This document shows, one piece after another, positions 35,036 to 44,953 of a stretch of 64,000 bases of DNA (position 1 is its first letter; each line of letters starts with the position of its first letter). The notes under the pieces are model-generated. The model was not told the origin of the DNA, did no database searches, and saw only the letters and a program-made list of their open reading frames with translations. Origin of the DNA: Bin80 sp965209015 (GTDB lineage: Bacteria; Bacteroidota; Rhodothermia; Rhodothermales; Bin80); assembly GCA_965209015.1 (NCBI GenBank), contig OZ242367.1, forward strand, positions 1,240,001-1,304,000, written 5' to 3'. The translations under genes were made by a program, and so were the position numbers.

Positions 35036-37870
35036 ATGCGTATCCAACGACACTCTTCCTATTTCATAAAATTTGTGTGTATTCTCACTGTGGGCATGAC
35101 GTTGGTGGCTGCTAATGTGCTGGCTCAGAACAACTTAGACGAGCCAATTCCCGTTGACAGCGCGGTAACAGTTGGTCAGTTGGAGAGCGGCCTTACCTAC
35201 TATTTGCGAGAGAACTATGAACCGGAATCTCGCCTTGAACTTCGTCTGGTCGTTAATGCAGGTAGCATCCTTGAAGATGAGGATCAGCAAGGATTGGCCC
35301 ATTTTGTTGAGCACATGCTGTTTAATGGCACACAACGGTTTCCGAAGCAGACACTTATGGCATTCTTGCAACGTATTGGAATGCAGATCGGGCCTGATAT
35401 CAATGCCTACACAAGTTTCGACGAAACGGTTTATCAACTTCAGGTGCCTACCGATAGCATGGAGTTGGTTCGGAAGGCCTTCCAAATATTAGAAGACTGG
35501 GCAGCATATGCAACGATGAGCGATGAAGAAATTGATAATGAGCGCGGGGTAGTTTTGGAAGAATGGAGAAGTGGGCGGGGGGCCTATGGACGTATGCTTG
35601 ACCAAGTTCTCCCAACAATTCTCGGTGAGTCCCGCTATGCAGAGAGACTCCCCATCGGCGACACGCTTGTGATCCAGCAGAGTTCCTACGAAACCGTCCG
35701 CCGCTTTTATGAGACTTGGTATCGGCCCGATCTGATGGCGGTTGTAGTGGTAGGGGCATTGGATGTGCCTACCATGCAATCCCTTGTAGAGGAACACTTT
35801 GCCTCAATTCCTGCTACTGAGAATCCGGTGCCCCGTCCAACTTTTGAAGTACCGCTGATGGAGACTCGCTATAAAGTGGTAAGCGATCCGGAGTATGATT
35901 TTCTTCCGAGCTTGACGGTCTCTTATCGCCGGCCAAACATGGACATGCATACGATCGGTGACTATCGCCGATCTATGGTGGGGGCCATTTCCAGAGGGAT
36001 GCTTTCCCAACGTCTTTCTGAGATCGCGCAAGATGGCACGCGTACTCCTTTTCTCATCGCAAGTGCCAGAAGTGGAGATATTGTGCGCGCGGTTCCGCAA
36101 TTTAGTTTGACAGCATATGCAAATGAAGATAGTCTCATTGCTGCCTTTCGTACGCTGATCTTAGAGGCGGAGCGAGTCAAGCAGCACAGCTTCACACCGG
36201 GCGAACTCTCAAGATATAAGGAGTCTTTCCTGCGCTCGCGTGAGGAAGCCTACAACGAGCGAGAGAATACTCCCTCGGCTCAACTGGCATCCTCTTATGT
36301 AAGTCATTTTCTGGAAGATTCTCCCATCCCAAGTATCGTGAATGAATATCAACTTGCTAAACAGCTGGTACCTACGGTCACTCTGGAGGAGGTGAGTGCC
36401 TATTTACCTAACGCACTGAGTAGTAAGGATCGAATGGTTACGGTATACCTTCCAGAAAAGCCCTCTCTTGAATGGGTAACCGAAGATCTTCTGGCTGGTA
36501 CGCTTGAAAAATATGATGGCGCTACGATAGAGCCTTATATGGATGTTGAGTTGGATGTGCCTCTGTTTGAAAAGGACTTGGTCCCGGTAGAGGTCATCAG
36601 CGAGAGGTCCATATCGGAACTTGGAGTCACTGAAGTTACCTTGGCAAATGGGATTCGTGTCGTAATGAAACCTACCGATTTCCGCGCAGATGAGGTTCGG
36701 TTTACGTCCTTTAGTGAAGGGGGTACATCTCTTTACAACGATCGTGAGTACCCCACCGCTGTATATGGAGCAGGTGCAGTGACCACTAGTGGGGTTGGGG
36801 TATTTGATCAGACGGCATTACGTAAAAAGCTTTCTGGAAAGCGAGCATTCGTATCGGCCTACATTACAGGTTTATATGAGGGCTTCAGGGGAAATGCCTC
36901 ACCGGAAGACCTAGAATTATTATTCCAATTGATTCATTTGCGGGCGACACAAGCACGCCTTGACTCGTCTGCATTTTTGTCTGAGATCAACCTGTATCAA
37001 ACATATCAGGAAAATCGCAAAAATTCTCCAGATGCAGCGTTCAGTGATACGCTCCGCACCACGCTGTACATGAACCATCCTCGGTACAGGCCAGTCACTA
37101 CAGATGAACTTGACCAAGTTGATATGATGCGGTCATTGGAAATTTATCAGGATCGATTCAAAGATATGGATGATTTCGTCTTTATCTTCGTAGGTGCATT
37201 TGACGTTGATACGTTAACTGCACTTGCCCAAACTTATCTTGGGACTCTTCCTGCCACAGATCGGAATGAGACATGGAAGAATGTTAACATGAGTACTCCC
37301 AACGGGGCAGTGATCAAAACAGTCTATGTAGGTCAAGAGCCCCAGAGTCGAGTGAATATTACGTTTAATGGATCCTCTGAAGTTTCTCGTGAGTCTCTAC
37401 ATCACATGGAGTCCTTGGAAATGCTCCTGGATATCTTATTGTTTGAGGAGTTGCGTGAGGAGAGGGGAGGTGTCTATGGTGCTGGCGTAAGTGGCACGCT
37501 TGTGCGACGTCCTCTGGAGAGATTTACGTTCGCCATTAACTTCGGATGTGATCCTGAGCGTGCAACAGAATTAACGGATGCTGTTTTTGAGACGATTGAA
37601 GAAATTAAGCAGGATGGTGTATCCGAAGATTATATCGCTCGGGTACAAGAGCAACAGCGACAGGCTCGTACGGTTCTTCTTGAGGAGAATGGATTCTGGG
37701 TGAACGCGTTACGTAATGTCTACTATGCGGATGCAGTGTCTGAGCCTTTGGATATCCTTAGGTACAATGAACTTGTTGATGGTTTAACATCTGAAGATAT
37801 ACAACAGGCTGCAACGAAGTGGTTAACTGATCGGTATGTTCAGGTAACCCTCTATCCTGAACAGCAATAA
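35036..37870 (+). CDS. Exported M16-family zinc metallopeptidase (two-lobed)
   Basis: A 944-residue periplasmic or outer-membrane-associated peptidase of the insulinase/pitrilysin family. The ATG at 35036 is preferred because a signal peptide (about 10-30, ending NVLAQ) starts soon after; an upstream in-frame GTG would add 15 residues. The inverted zinc motif HFVEH lies at 89-93. The third ligand Glu169 (in DNERGVV) is 76 residues after the motif, exactly the family spacing. A second inactive M16 lobe begins near 540 (VTLANGIRVVMKPT), and EELREERGGVYGAG marks its substrate-binding region. Likely role: degradation of peptides in the envelope. Confidence 0.93.
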   Translation: MRIQRHSSYFIKFVCILTVGMTLVAANVLAQNNLDEPIPVDSAVTVGQLESGLTYYLRENYEPESRLELRLVVNAGSILEDEDQQGLAHFVEHMLFNGTQRFPKQTLMAFLQRIGMQIGPDINAYTSFDETVYQLQVPTDSMELVRKAFQILEDWAAYATMSDEEIDNERGVVLEEWRSGRGAYGRMLDQVLPTILGESRYAERLPIGDTLVIQQSSYETVRRFYETWYRPDLMAVVVVGALDVPTMQSLVEEHFASIPATENPVPRPTFEVPLMETRYKVVSDPEYDFLPSLTVSYRRPNMDMHTIGDYRRSMVGAISRGMLSQRLSEIAQDGTRTPFLIASARSGDIVRAVPQFSLTAYANEDSLIAAFRTLILEAERVKQHSFTPGELSRYKESFLRSREEAYNERENTPSAQLASSYVSHFLEDSPIPSIVNEYQLAKQLVPTVTLEEVSAYLPNALSSKDRMVTVYLPEKPSLEWVTEDLLAGTLEKYDGATIEPYMDVELDVPLFEKDLVPVEVISERSISELGVTEVTLANGIRVVMKPTDFRADEVRFTSFSEGGTSLYNDREYPTAVYGAGAVTTSGVGVFDQTALRKKLSGKRAFVSAYITGLYEGFRGNASPEDLELLFQLIHLRATQARLDSSAFLSEINLYQTYQENRKNSPDAAFSDTLRTTLYMNHPRYRPVTTDELDQVDMMRSLEIYQDRFKDMDDFVFIFVGAFDVDTLTALAQTYLGTLPATDRNETWKNVNMSTPNGAVIKTVYVGQEPQSRVNITFNGSSEVSRESLHHMESLEMLLDILLFEELREERGGVYGAGVSGTLVRRPLERFTFAINFGCDPERATELTDAVFETIEEIKQDGVSEDYIARVQEQQRQARTVLLEENGFWVNALRNVYYADAVSEPLDILRYNELVDGLTSEDIQQAATKWLTDRYVQVTLYPEQQ

Positions 37871-38026
37871 GCTTGTTTTTAGGGCAGAACTTCGTTTTTT
37901 TCATCATCCTTAATCGCCTCTGAAAAGGATCTAAGGAGTTAGGATATAGGAGATTGTGATTATTCGTCACCAAAGCCCTCGGAGCCACCAAGGTGCGATT
38001 AAGTCATTCCCCCTTGTGTGCTTGAA

Positions 38027-38848
38027 TCAGATTCCAAGTCCGCCAGTAACTTCCAGTGTATGACCTGTGATGTAGCTAGCGAGCGGTGATGCCATGAGCA
38101 GAATTCCGGCAGCTGCCTCCTCTGGCGTGCCGGGCCTCTTCATGGGAATCCCTGCAAAAGAAGCCTCCCGTATCTTTTGAGGGATGCCAAGAGCTATGGA
38201 GTGGTCTTGAATCGTAAACGATTGTCCTTCCTCCGCCGGACGTGTAAGTCGCGTGTCAATAAATCCAAACGCTACCGCATTACACCGGATGCCAAAAACA
38301 CCCAGTTCTCGAGCAATCGTTTTGGTCATTCCAATCACTCCCATCTTCGCGGTAGCATAATTTATCTGTCCGATATTCCCATGGAGTCCAGATGTGGAGG
38401 ATACATTGATGATACAACGATGAGGGTGGGGGATCCCCTTTTCCATCTCTTCCTTTGCCAAAGGGCGCCACAATTGTGTGATTGCCCTGCAGAGGCGAAA
38501 AGGAGCCAGTGTGTGGACATTTTGTATTTGTAGCCACTGCTCATCTGTCATCTTATGCAACATTCCATCCCAGGTGTAGCCTGCGTTATTAACCAAGATA
38601 TTGAGGTGCCCACATTGATCAATGATCTTTTCAATCAACAGTTCGGGGATATTTGGCTCTGTGACATCACCGGGTAGAGCCCATGCAGTCTTGCCAGTTT
38701 CCCGAATTGAGTGAACAGCAGTAACACAGGCATCTGCATCTAAGTCATTGATGAATACACTTGCACCTCCGGCGGCAAACTGTTGGGCAGCAGCATATCC
38801 GATTCCATTTGCAGAACCCGTGATGAGGACGACTTGATTCTCAAACAT
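38027..38848 (-). CDS. Short-chain dehydrogenase/reductase (FabG-like)
   Basis: A 273-residue NAD(P)-dependent oxidoreductase of the classical SDR family. It has the cofactor motif TGSANGIGYAAA (near residues 10-21), NNAG in ILVNNAGYTWDG, the catalytic Ser in NVSSTSG and the YATAK catalytic Tyr/Lys. The C-terminal SPLASYITGHTLEVTGGLGI is typical of FabG-type 3-oxoacyl reductases. It stands alone with no fatty-acid genes nearby, so the substrate is undetermined. Confidence 0.9.
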   Translation of the reverse strand: MFENQVVLITGSANGIGYAAAQQFAAGGASVFINDLDADACVTAVHSIRETGKTAWALPGDVTEPNIPELLIEKIIDQCGHLNILVNNAGYTWDGMLHKMTDEQWLQIQNVHTLAPFRLCRAITQLWRPLAKEEMEKGIPHPHRCIINVSSTSGLHGNIGQINYATAKMGVIGMTKTIARELGVFGIRCNAVAFGFIDTRLTRPAEEGQSFTIQDHSIALGIPQKIREASFAGIPMKRPGTPEEAAAGILLMASPLASYITGHTLEVTGGLGI

Positions 38849-38990
38849 GATTTTTTAGATCGATTCTAAGGGTTGAAAGATAGTGAATCTAGAGATCGCG
38901 TAACAATCTAACGAATGCTCTCGTAGGGATAGAAAGTGCTCTTGTAGCCTGGGAATACAATAGCAAAATTTCATTCTCAATTCCTGATCC

Positions 38991-41303
38991 ATGCTAAAGT
39001 ATTTACTTGGTGCCGTCCTGTATGGCAGTTTAGTTTCAGTACCTCAGGCGCAATCCCTTAACGGCGTATCACAACCAGAGGCAAACAATTATGAATCTGA
39101 CTCCTCGGACAAGTTCCAGCCCAGCTTCAAACCGTCTGTAACGCTCACCCGAGCGACGGGTAGCATCCGAGTTGATGGTCAATTGGACGATGACGGGTGG
39201 AATGATCTGATTCCAATACGCAATTTTTCTGAAGCTTTTCCCAATGAACTGGGGCAGCCCCCCGTAGAGTTGATGGCAATGATCACCTATGATGATGATC
39301 ATCTTTATGTTGCAATTGAGATGAAGGATGATCCCATGACGATCCGCGCGAACCTAAGCGATCGCGATGAGATTTGGCAGGATGATTACGCTGGCGTCAT
39401 ACTTGATCCGAATCGTGATGGGCAAGGAATGTATTTCATTGCCTCAAATCCACTTGGAATCCAAGGCGACTCATTTATTTCACCCAACAATGAGGATGAG
39501 GGCTTCAATATCCTCTTTCGATCCAGTGGTCAGATTACAGAAACAGGCTATCAGGTCGAATTTGCCATCCCCTTCAAGAGTCTGCGGTTTCCGAATGTTG
39601 ATGTTCAGACTTGGGGAGCTACCTTCTGGATTACGCGACCTCGTGAGAGCCGTAGTCAATATTCGTGGGCGGCAGTTGACCGAGATGACCCTTGCATGAG
39701 TTGTCAACTTGGGGAGATCAGCGGGATTCAAGGTGTCAGATCAGGCCGCAACCTGGAAATTCTCCCCTCACTGACCGGAGCAGGTGCCGGAGCACTCCGG
39801 GAGAGTGAAGTGCCTTCGTCAGGGTTCAAGAATGAGCGCATAACGTTTGAACCATCGCTGAATCTGAAGTATGGCATTACTTCCGAGCTCACAACAGATG
39901 TCACCGTAAATCCTGACTTCAGCCAAATTGAATCAGATGAGGCCCAGATTGATGTAAATTCTACCTTTGCATTGTTCTTTCCTGAGCGGCGTCCCTTTTT
40001 TCAAGAAGGATCAGGGTTATTTGATTCCGAGATTCAGACCGTCTATACCCGGTCAATTAATGATCCAATTGGGGCAGCCAAGGTGACTGGACGTTTTGGG
40101 ACTGTGGATGTAGCATACATCGGCGCACGGGATAATAATTCTCCCCTTCTCTTACCCTTTGAAGAGGAAAGCCATTTGTTAGAAGGTGGTCGGAGTGTTT
40201 CAAATATTCTGCGGTTGCGACACAATTTCAACAATGATTCATTCATTGGGGCCTTACTCACGGATCGTAGACTGGATGAGGGGGGATCGGGCTCGACAGT
40301 GAGTCTTGATGCAGCGACAAGATTTCTGAAGAAATATATTCTTAACGCTCAAGTCGTATATAGCAAGAATGTAGAGCTTGATGATGAACAGATGAGTGAG
40401 GATATTGTCGACATTACGTTCGGTAAGAAAGGGTATACAGGTGCGTTGGATGGTGAATCATTCAGCGGCTATGCCACAAGAGTTGAATTGGACAGGGATG
40501 GACCCTATTGGTCGTTTGAGGGTGCTTACGAAGCGGTGAGCCCCACGTTTCGAGCGGATAACGGATTTGTACGTCAGAACAATGATCAGACGGCCTATCT
40601 CTGGCAGGGGGGAACTATCTATCCTCAAAAAGTCCTCGGGTTCGCAGATCGGATCCGTCCAAATATGTTGATCGGAAGCAGTTGGAATTTCGATGGTCTG
40701 CAAAAAAGTTTTTTCTTCCGTTCCTCCGTATTTGTTCAACTAAAGCGACAGACTAATTTCCAAGTCAACTGGTGGTATCGGAATGAGAATTTTGCAGGTA
40801 TGCAGTTTGATGGAATCACCAGCCTAAATATTTGGGTTTCCAGTAATTTCAGCAAGAAGATAAATCTTGGAGCACAAGTGGAAGTGGGCGAGTCGATTGC
40901 ACGTTTCTTGGACGAGCCAGAAATTGGAGATAGCTTTGAAATTTATGCGTGGGGGACCCTACGGCCAACGCAACGAATGTCTATTCAGCCCAGACTTGCA
41001 TATTCACGACTTTCTGAAAAGGAAACAGGCGAAGAACATTTCAGTGGATACATTGCACGTGTACGAATGAAGTACCAGTTTAGCCGGCGCTTTTTCTTGC
41101 GCACAGTGGTGCAATACAGTGATTTTTCAGAATCTCTTGAGATTGATCCCCTCTTGACCTACAAGGTCAATGCATTTACAGCTCTTCATGTCGGTTCAAC
41201 ACATGATCTAGATCAGTTCACACGTATAGAAGGAGAGAGAAAGTATTTTCGACAGAGCAGTCGCCAACTATTCTTTAAAGTCCAATATCTTTTTCGCAGA
41301 TAA
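38991..41303 (+). CDS. Exported DUF5916 protein with CBM9-like N-terminal domain
   Basis: A 770-residue envelope protein with a signal peptide (about 1-20). The N-terminal domain (about 45-220) has the carbohydrate-binding family 9 layout (GSIRVDGQLDDDGWNDL, WQDDYAGVILDPNRDG, EFAIPFKSLRF). The remainder matches DUF5916: DVTVNPDFSQIESDEAQIDVN, FFPERRPFFQEGSGLF, then alternating beta-strands ending in FKVQYLFRR, probably an outer-membrane barrel. Such proteins are abundant in Bacteroidota and Rhodothermota. A role in glycan binding or uptake is inferred only. It is the first of a same-strand run with two Gfo/Idh/MocA oxidoreductases. Confidence 0.88.
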   Translation: MLKYLLGAVLYGSLVSVPQAQSLNGVSQPEANNYESDSSDKFQPSFKPSVTLTRATGSIRVDGQLDDDGWNDLIPIRNFSEAFPNELGQPPVELMAMITYDDDHLYVAIEMKDDPMTIRANLSDRDEIWQDDYAGVILDPNRDGQGMYFIASNPLGIQGDSFISPNNEDEGFNILFRSSGQITETGYQVEFAIPFKSLRFPNVDVQTWGATFWITRPRESRSQYSWAAVDRDDPCMSCQLGEISGIQGVRSGRNLEILPSLTGAGAGALRESEVPSSGFKNERITFEPSLNLKYGITSELTTDVTVNPDFSQIESDEAQIDVNSTFALFFPERRPFFQEGSGLFDSEIQTVYTRSINDPIGAAKVTGRFGTVDVAYIGARDNNSPLLLPFEEESHLLEGGRSVSNILRLRHNFNNDSFIGALLTDRRLDEGGSGSTVSLDAATRFLKKYILNAQVVYSKNVELDDEQMSEDIVDITFGKKGYTGALDGESFSGYATRVELDRDGPYWSFEGAYEAVSPTFRADNGFVRQNNDQTAYLWQGGTIYPQKVLGFADRIRPNMLIGSSWNFDGLQKSFFFRSSVFVQLKRQTNFQVNWWYRNENFAGMQFDGITSLNIWVSSNFSKKINLGAQVEVGESIARFLDEPEIGDSFEIYAWGTLRPTQRMSIQPRLAYSRLSEKETGEEHFSGYIARVRMKYQFSRRFFLRTVVQYSDFSESLEIDPLLTYKVNAFTALHVGSTHDLDQFTRIEGERKYFRQSSRQLFFKVQYLFRR

Positions 41304-41313
41304 TTGTTTTATC

Positions 41314-41334
41314 GAAATTTGCGTCGTAAATTTC
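41314..41334 (+). other. AT-rich hairpin between the DUF5916 and oxidoreductase genes
   Basis: A perfect 7-bp inverted repeat (GAAATTT / AAATTTC) around a 7-nt loop lies 10 bp after the stop of the DUF5916 gene and 21 bp before the next ATG. It has no U-tract, so it is not a standard terminator; it could stabilise or separate transcripts. Confidence 0.3.
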
Positions 41335-41355
41335 AGAAACCAAATTTATGATGCA

Positions 41356-42675
41356 ATGAAAAGACTCACAAATCGTAGAACATTTATCAAGACGGCTTCA
41401 GCTGGGGTGGCTGGTGTATCGTTGCTTGGGGCCTCTCGTGGGATCGCTGCTCCTTCCAATCGGTTGACCGCGGCGGTGATGGGGGTCAACGGTCGAGGGG
41501 GCGTATTAGCCACATCTTTTGCCCGGGCAGAGGGCTGTGAAGTTACCCATATTTGTGATGTGGATGAGCGTGCAGTCGCCAATTCAATCCAGGAGGTCGC
41601 TCAGATCGGAAGTTCCCCTGTCGGGGTAGTGGATGTCCGCAACGTGTTGGAAAATCCTGATGTAGATATTCTCGTCATTGCTGCGCCCGATCACTGGCAG
41701 ACTCCGGCAGCGATCATGGCCATGGAGGCCGGGAAGCATGTCTACGTCGAAAAACCGGCTAGCCACAATCCTCATGAAGCAGAAATGCTGGTAGCAGCAC
41801 AAGTTCGGTATGACCGGGTGGTACAAATGGGAAATCAGCAGCGTTCATCTCTTGAGTCAGCACAGATCATTGAAGCGATTAAGGAAGGAATCATTGGGCG
41901 GGCATACTTTGCACGGGCATGGTACGCAAACAGCCGCGGGTCCATAGGTCGTGGTCAACCTGCCGAAGTACCTGGCTGGCTAAATTATGATTTATGGCAG
42001 GGGCCCGCCCCCAGGATGCCCTATAAGGACAACATGATTCATTATAACTGGCACTGGTTCAGGCATTGGGGTACCGGCGAGATATGCAATAATGGTACGC
42101 ATGAGATTGATATTTGCAGATGGGCCCTCGGAGTAGATCACCCCGTCCGTGTTACTTCCTCCGGTGGCAGGTATCATTTTGATGACGATTGGGAATTTTT
42201 TGATACACAAATTGCCTCGTTTGATTTTGAAGGGGATAAGACCATTATCTGGGATGGTCGCAGTTGCAATTCATACCCTTTACATGACCGTGGTAGAGGG
42301 GCATCCATTCACGGCGAGCATGGAACGGTGATCCTTGATCGCAATGGATATATTGTCTATGATCAGGACAAGAAAGAGGTTTGGAAGCGCTCTCGTATCT
42401 CCTCTGGTGAATCTGCCATGGACGTTCGAGGAGGAGGAGGGTTGACCGATCGGCACATCATGAATATGCTTCAGTCCATTCGTGATGGCGTCCCTCAGAA
42501 TTCCCCCATTGATGATGCTCAGAAAAGCACGTTACTTTGCCACCTTGGTAATATTGCTCAGACTACGGGGAGCGTACTTCATTGCAATCCTATGAATGGT
42601 CGAATTTTGAACGACGAAAATGCAATGGCTCATTGGGGACGCGAGTATGAGCCAGGTTGGGAACCAAAGGTATAA
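41356..42675 (+). CDS. Tat-exported Gfo/Idh/MocA family oxidoreductase
   Basis: A 439-residue NAD(P)-dependent sugar oxidoreductase. The N-terminus is a twin-arginine signal (NRRTFIKTASAGVAGVSLLG), so it is probably exported folded with its cofactor bound. The Rossmann motif AAVMGVNGRGG follows, then the family motif VEKPASHNPHEAEMLV with its catalytic Lys, and ICNNGTHEIDICRWALG in the substrate domain. Many secreted members in Bacteroidota act on glycans or amino sugars, but the substrate here is unknown. A second Tat-exported family member follows after 22 bp, and TatC is encoded at 30.2-31.1 kb. Confidence 0.9.
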   Translation: MKRLTNRRTFIKTASAGVAGVSLLGASRGIAAPSNRLTAAVMGVNGRGGVLATSFARAEGCEVTHICDVDERAVANSIQEVAQIGSSPVGVVDVRNVLENPDVDILVIAAPDHWQTPAAIMAMEAGKHVYVEKPASHNPHEAEMLVAAQVRYDRVVQMGNQQRSSLESAQIIEAIKEGIIGRAYFARAWYANSRGSIGRGQPAEVPGWLNYDLWQGPAPRMPYKDNMIHYNWHWFRHWGTGEICNNGTHEIDICRWALGVDHPVRVTSSGGRYHFDDDWEFFDTQIASFDFEGDKTIIWDGRSCNSYPLHDRGRGASIHGEHGTVILDRNGYIVYDQDKKEVWKRSRISSGESAMDVRGGGGLTDRHIMNMLQSIRDGVPQNSPIDDAQKSTLLCHLGNIAQTTGSVLHCNPMNGRILNDENAMAHWGREYEPGWEPKV

Positions 42676-42697
42676 TCACTGACTCACCAAAAGGAAA

Positions 42698-44023
42698 ATG
42701 AATCGGCGAAATTTTATCAGAACAGGGGGTGCCGCTGCAGCAGGAGGACTCTTCGTTCGTTCCAGAACAGCACCGACTCAGAAAATGAAGGTTGCGCTTG
42801 TTGGAACTGGATCGCGTGGTACTGGAATGTGGGGACGAGCGATCGTAAATGATTATGCAGACGAAGTTGAGTTTGTGGGCTTATGTGATCATAATCCAGG
42901 TCGGCTGGAATATGCCAAAGAATATATTGGAGTCAATTGTCCAACCTTTGCAAATTTTGACGAGATGATTCTTAAGACTCAGCCCGATAAGGTCATCGTA
43001 ACAACCATGGACTCTACCCATCATAAGTTCATTGTTCGGGCGATGGAGATGGGGTGTGATGTTGTGACGGAGAAGCCCATGACCACAGATGCAGAGAAGG
43101 TTCAGGCAATTCTTGACACTCAATCTATCACGCGTAAGAACGTGACGGTCACATTTAACTACCGGTATTCCCCTAACCGTCAGCGGATGAAAGACTTGCT
43201 GATGAATAATCGAATTGGCAAGATCACGTCAGTTGATTTTCATTGGTACCTGGATGTCTATCATGGTGCAGACTATTTTCGGCGCTGGCATGGTAGGGAG
43301 CGCTTTGGAGGGACACTGTTCGTACATAAGGCAACCCATCATTTTGATCTCTTAAATTGGTGGTTAGAGTCTGAGCCTGAGGAGGTATTTGCCTTGGGTG
43401 CTCTGGAACGCTATGGACATAATAATCCATTTCGCCATACCAACTGCAGAAATTGTCCTCATAGCAATGAATGCGTTCATTATTGGGATATCACAAAGAG
43501 TCAGCGGAATATGGATCTGTATGTTGCGAATGAGCAATATGACGGCTATCTGCGGGATGGATGCGTATGGCGTGAGGACATAGACATCTACGACAAGATG
43601 AGTGCGCAAATTAAATACGCGAATGGGACTCATGTAAATTATTCATGCACAACTTATTCTCCTTATGAAGGATATCGGATTGCATTTAATGGAACGGAGG
43701 GTAGACTTGAATCATGGATTCAGGAACGTCAACCATGGCCGAAGGAACCATTCGATACGATTCGTATCACAGATAATTTTGGACAGACCGAGATCATTGA
43801 AATTCCACACGGTGACGGTGGTCATGGGGGAGGAGACACAAGACTAAAAGACCGTATTTTCAGAGATGAAAACGCTCCTGATCCCTATCGTCAAGCAGCG
43901 GGATCAAGAGACGGTGCAATGTCAGTTCTGATCGGGGTTGCGGCAAGGGAAAGTGTCAAAACGGGGGAGCCGGTCCGAATTGAGTCACTCACTTCACTAA
44001 AGCCCCGTGCCATAAGGCCATAA
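42698..44023 (+). CDS. Second Tat-exported Gfo/Idh/MocA family oxidoreductase
   Basis: A 441-residue homologue of the preceding gene, with its own twin-arginine signal (NRRNFIRTGGAAAAGGLF) and cofactor motif ALVGTGSRGTG. VVTEKPMTTDAEK carries the catalytic Lys, and FNYRYSPNRQRMKDLL leads into the substrate domain. A cysteine-rich insert (NCRNCPHSNECVHYW, near 250-262) could bind a metal or form disulfides; it is absent from the first copy. An AAAAGGA ribosome-binding site precedes the ATG. The two genes are too different to be a recent duplication and probably act on consecutive or related sugar substrates. Confidence 0.9.
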   Translation: MNRRNFIRTGGAAAAGGLFVRSRTAPTQKMKVALVGTGSRGTGMWGRAIVNDYADEVEFVGLCDHNPGRLEYAKEYIGVNCPTFANFDEMILKTQPDKVIVTTMDSTHHKFIVRAMEMGCDVVTEKPMTTDAEKVQAILDTQSITRKNVTVTFNYRYSPNRQRMKDLLMNNRIGKITSVDFHWYLDVYHGADYFRRWHGRERFGGTLFVHKATHHFDLLNWWLESEPEEVFALGALERYGHNNPFRHTNCRNCPHSNECVHYWDITKSQRNMDLYVANEQYDGYLRDGCVWREDIDIYDKMSAQIKYANGTHVNYSCTTYSPYEGYRIAFNGTEGRLESWIQERQPWPKEPFDTIRITDNFGQTEIIEIPHGDGGHGGGDTRLKDRIFRDENAPDPYRQAAGSRDGAMSVLIGVAARESVKTGEPVRIESLTSLKPRAIRP

Positions 44024-44049
44024 CTGTCAGACTTAACTCATCGCGAATC

Positions 44050-44457
44050 ATGCTTAGAGTAAATTATTTCCCGATTTTTCTTTTCAGTTGTTTTCTTGGT
44101 GCTTGTGCATCATATGGTGGGCTTACATCTACGGAGACCGCCAGCCCTGTCATGGGTAGTTGGGATTATACCGTTGAAAGTCCCGACGGTATTTTTACGG
44201 GTAAATTTTTGATCTCGGAGGGAGAGTATGGTCATAAGTTAGTATTTACCTCGGATGAAGAGGATACTGAACCTATTCAGGCAGAAGCCGTCCAGTTTGA
44301 TTCAGAGACCCAAATGCTCACATTTGAATTCGATAATCAGGACTATGGTCGGATGGAAGTTTCTCTTACTCTTCATGAGGGAGGAATGAATGGGATATTA
44401 CATTCTGTCCAGTTTGGTGTTGATGCTCCATTGACCGCAACACGTACAGGTCAATAG
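44050..44457 (+). CDS. Small exported lipoprotein, function unknown
   Basis: A 135-residue protein whose signal ends in the lipobox LGAC (Cys19), so it is a predicted lipoprotein. The mature part (MGSWDYTVESPDGIFTGKF, LTFEFDNQDYGRMEVSLTL) alternates polar and hydrophobic residues, suggesting a small beta-barrel or lipocalin-like fold. I do not recognise a named family. It starts 26 bp after the second oxidoreductase gene and is likely part of the same operon. Confidence 0.78.
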   Translation: MLRVNYFPIFLFSCFLGACASYGGLTSTETASPVMGSWDYTVESPDGIFTGKFLISEGEYGHKLVFTSDEEDTEPIQAEAVQFDSETQMLTFEFDNQDYGRMEVSLTLHEGGMNGILHSVQFGVDAPLTATRTGQ

Positions 44458-44466
44458 GTCATATGC

Positions 44467-44745
44467 ATGTATGGTCTAGTTGGTAAACAGGTTCGTGTGC
44501 ATCTTTATACGCATGATGGAATTGTACTGGGAGCCATCACCGGACGGGTTGCGGATGTCGCTGCCAAGGTAGAGGTGGCGCCAGGAATGAAAAAGGATCT
44601 TGCATTGGTGGTGGACATAGAGATAGTGGAAGGGGAATCATCCATCTATACCAATAGCAGTGGAGAGGATCATGAAGGATGGTTTGCCATTCAGGATATT
44701 GAAGTTATAGATGATGAGGCGGTTCCTGGTTGGTCAAGGAATTGA
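44467..44745 (+). CDS. Conserved-looking 92-residue protein, function unknown
   Basis: A short acidic cytoplasmic protein starting MYGLVGKQVRVHLYTHDGIVLGAITGRV, which looks like a small SH3-like or Sm-like beta-fold start. It ends with an acidic segment (IQDIEVIDDEAVPGW). There is no signal peptide or membrane segment. It follows the lipoprotein gene by 9 bp on the same strand, and coding-like composition supports a real gene. I do not recognise the family. Confidence 0.65.
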   Translation: MYGLVGKQVRVHLYTHDGIVLGAITGRVADVAAKVEVAPGMKKDLALVVDIEIVEGESSIYTNSSGEDHEGWFAIQDIEVIDDEAVPGWSRN

Positions 44746-44953
44746 GTCTGCCGGTTGGTCTTGATTCAAGAAAATTGATGCTCTCGTCTCTTCGTTCGGA
44801 GCGAATGATGAGGGTAAGTCTTTTGGGTAATGATGTATTAAAAGTGCTTTCTCTTCGGCACTTGGATTTTGATCAGAGGAAATCGGGATGTGACCGTACG
44901 CCATATCATGGATACACTGGTTCACTGTGTTGAATATTGAATTCCTCAGTGAG

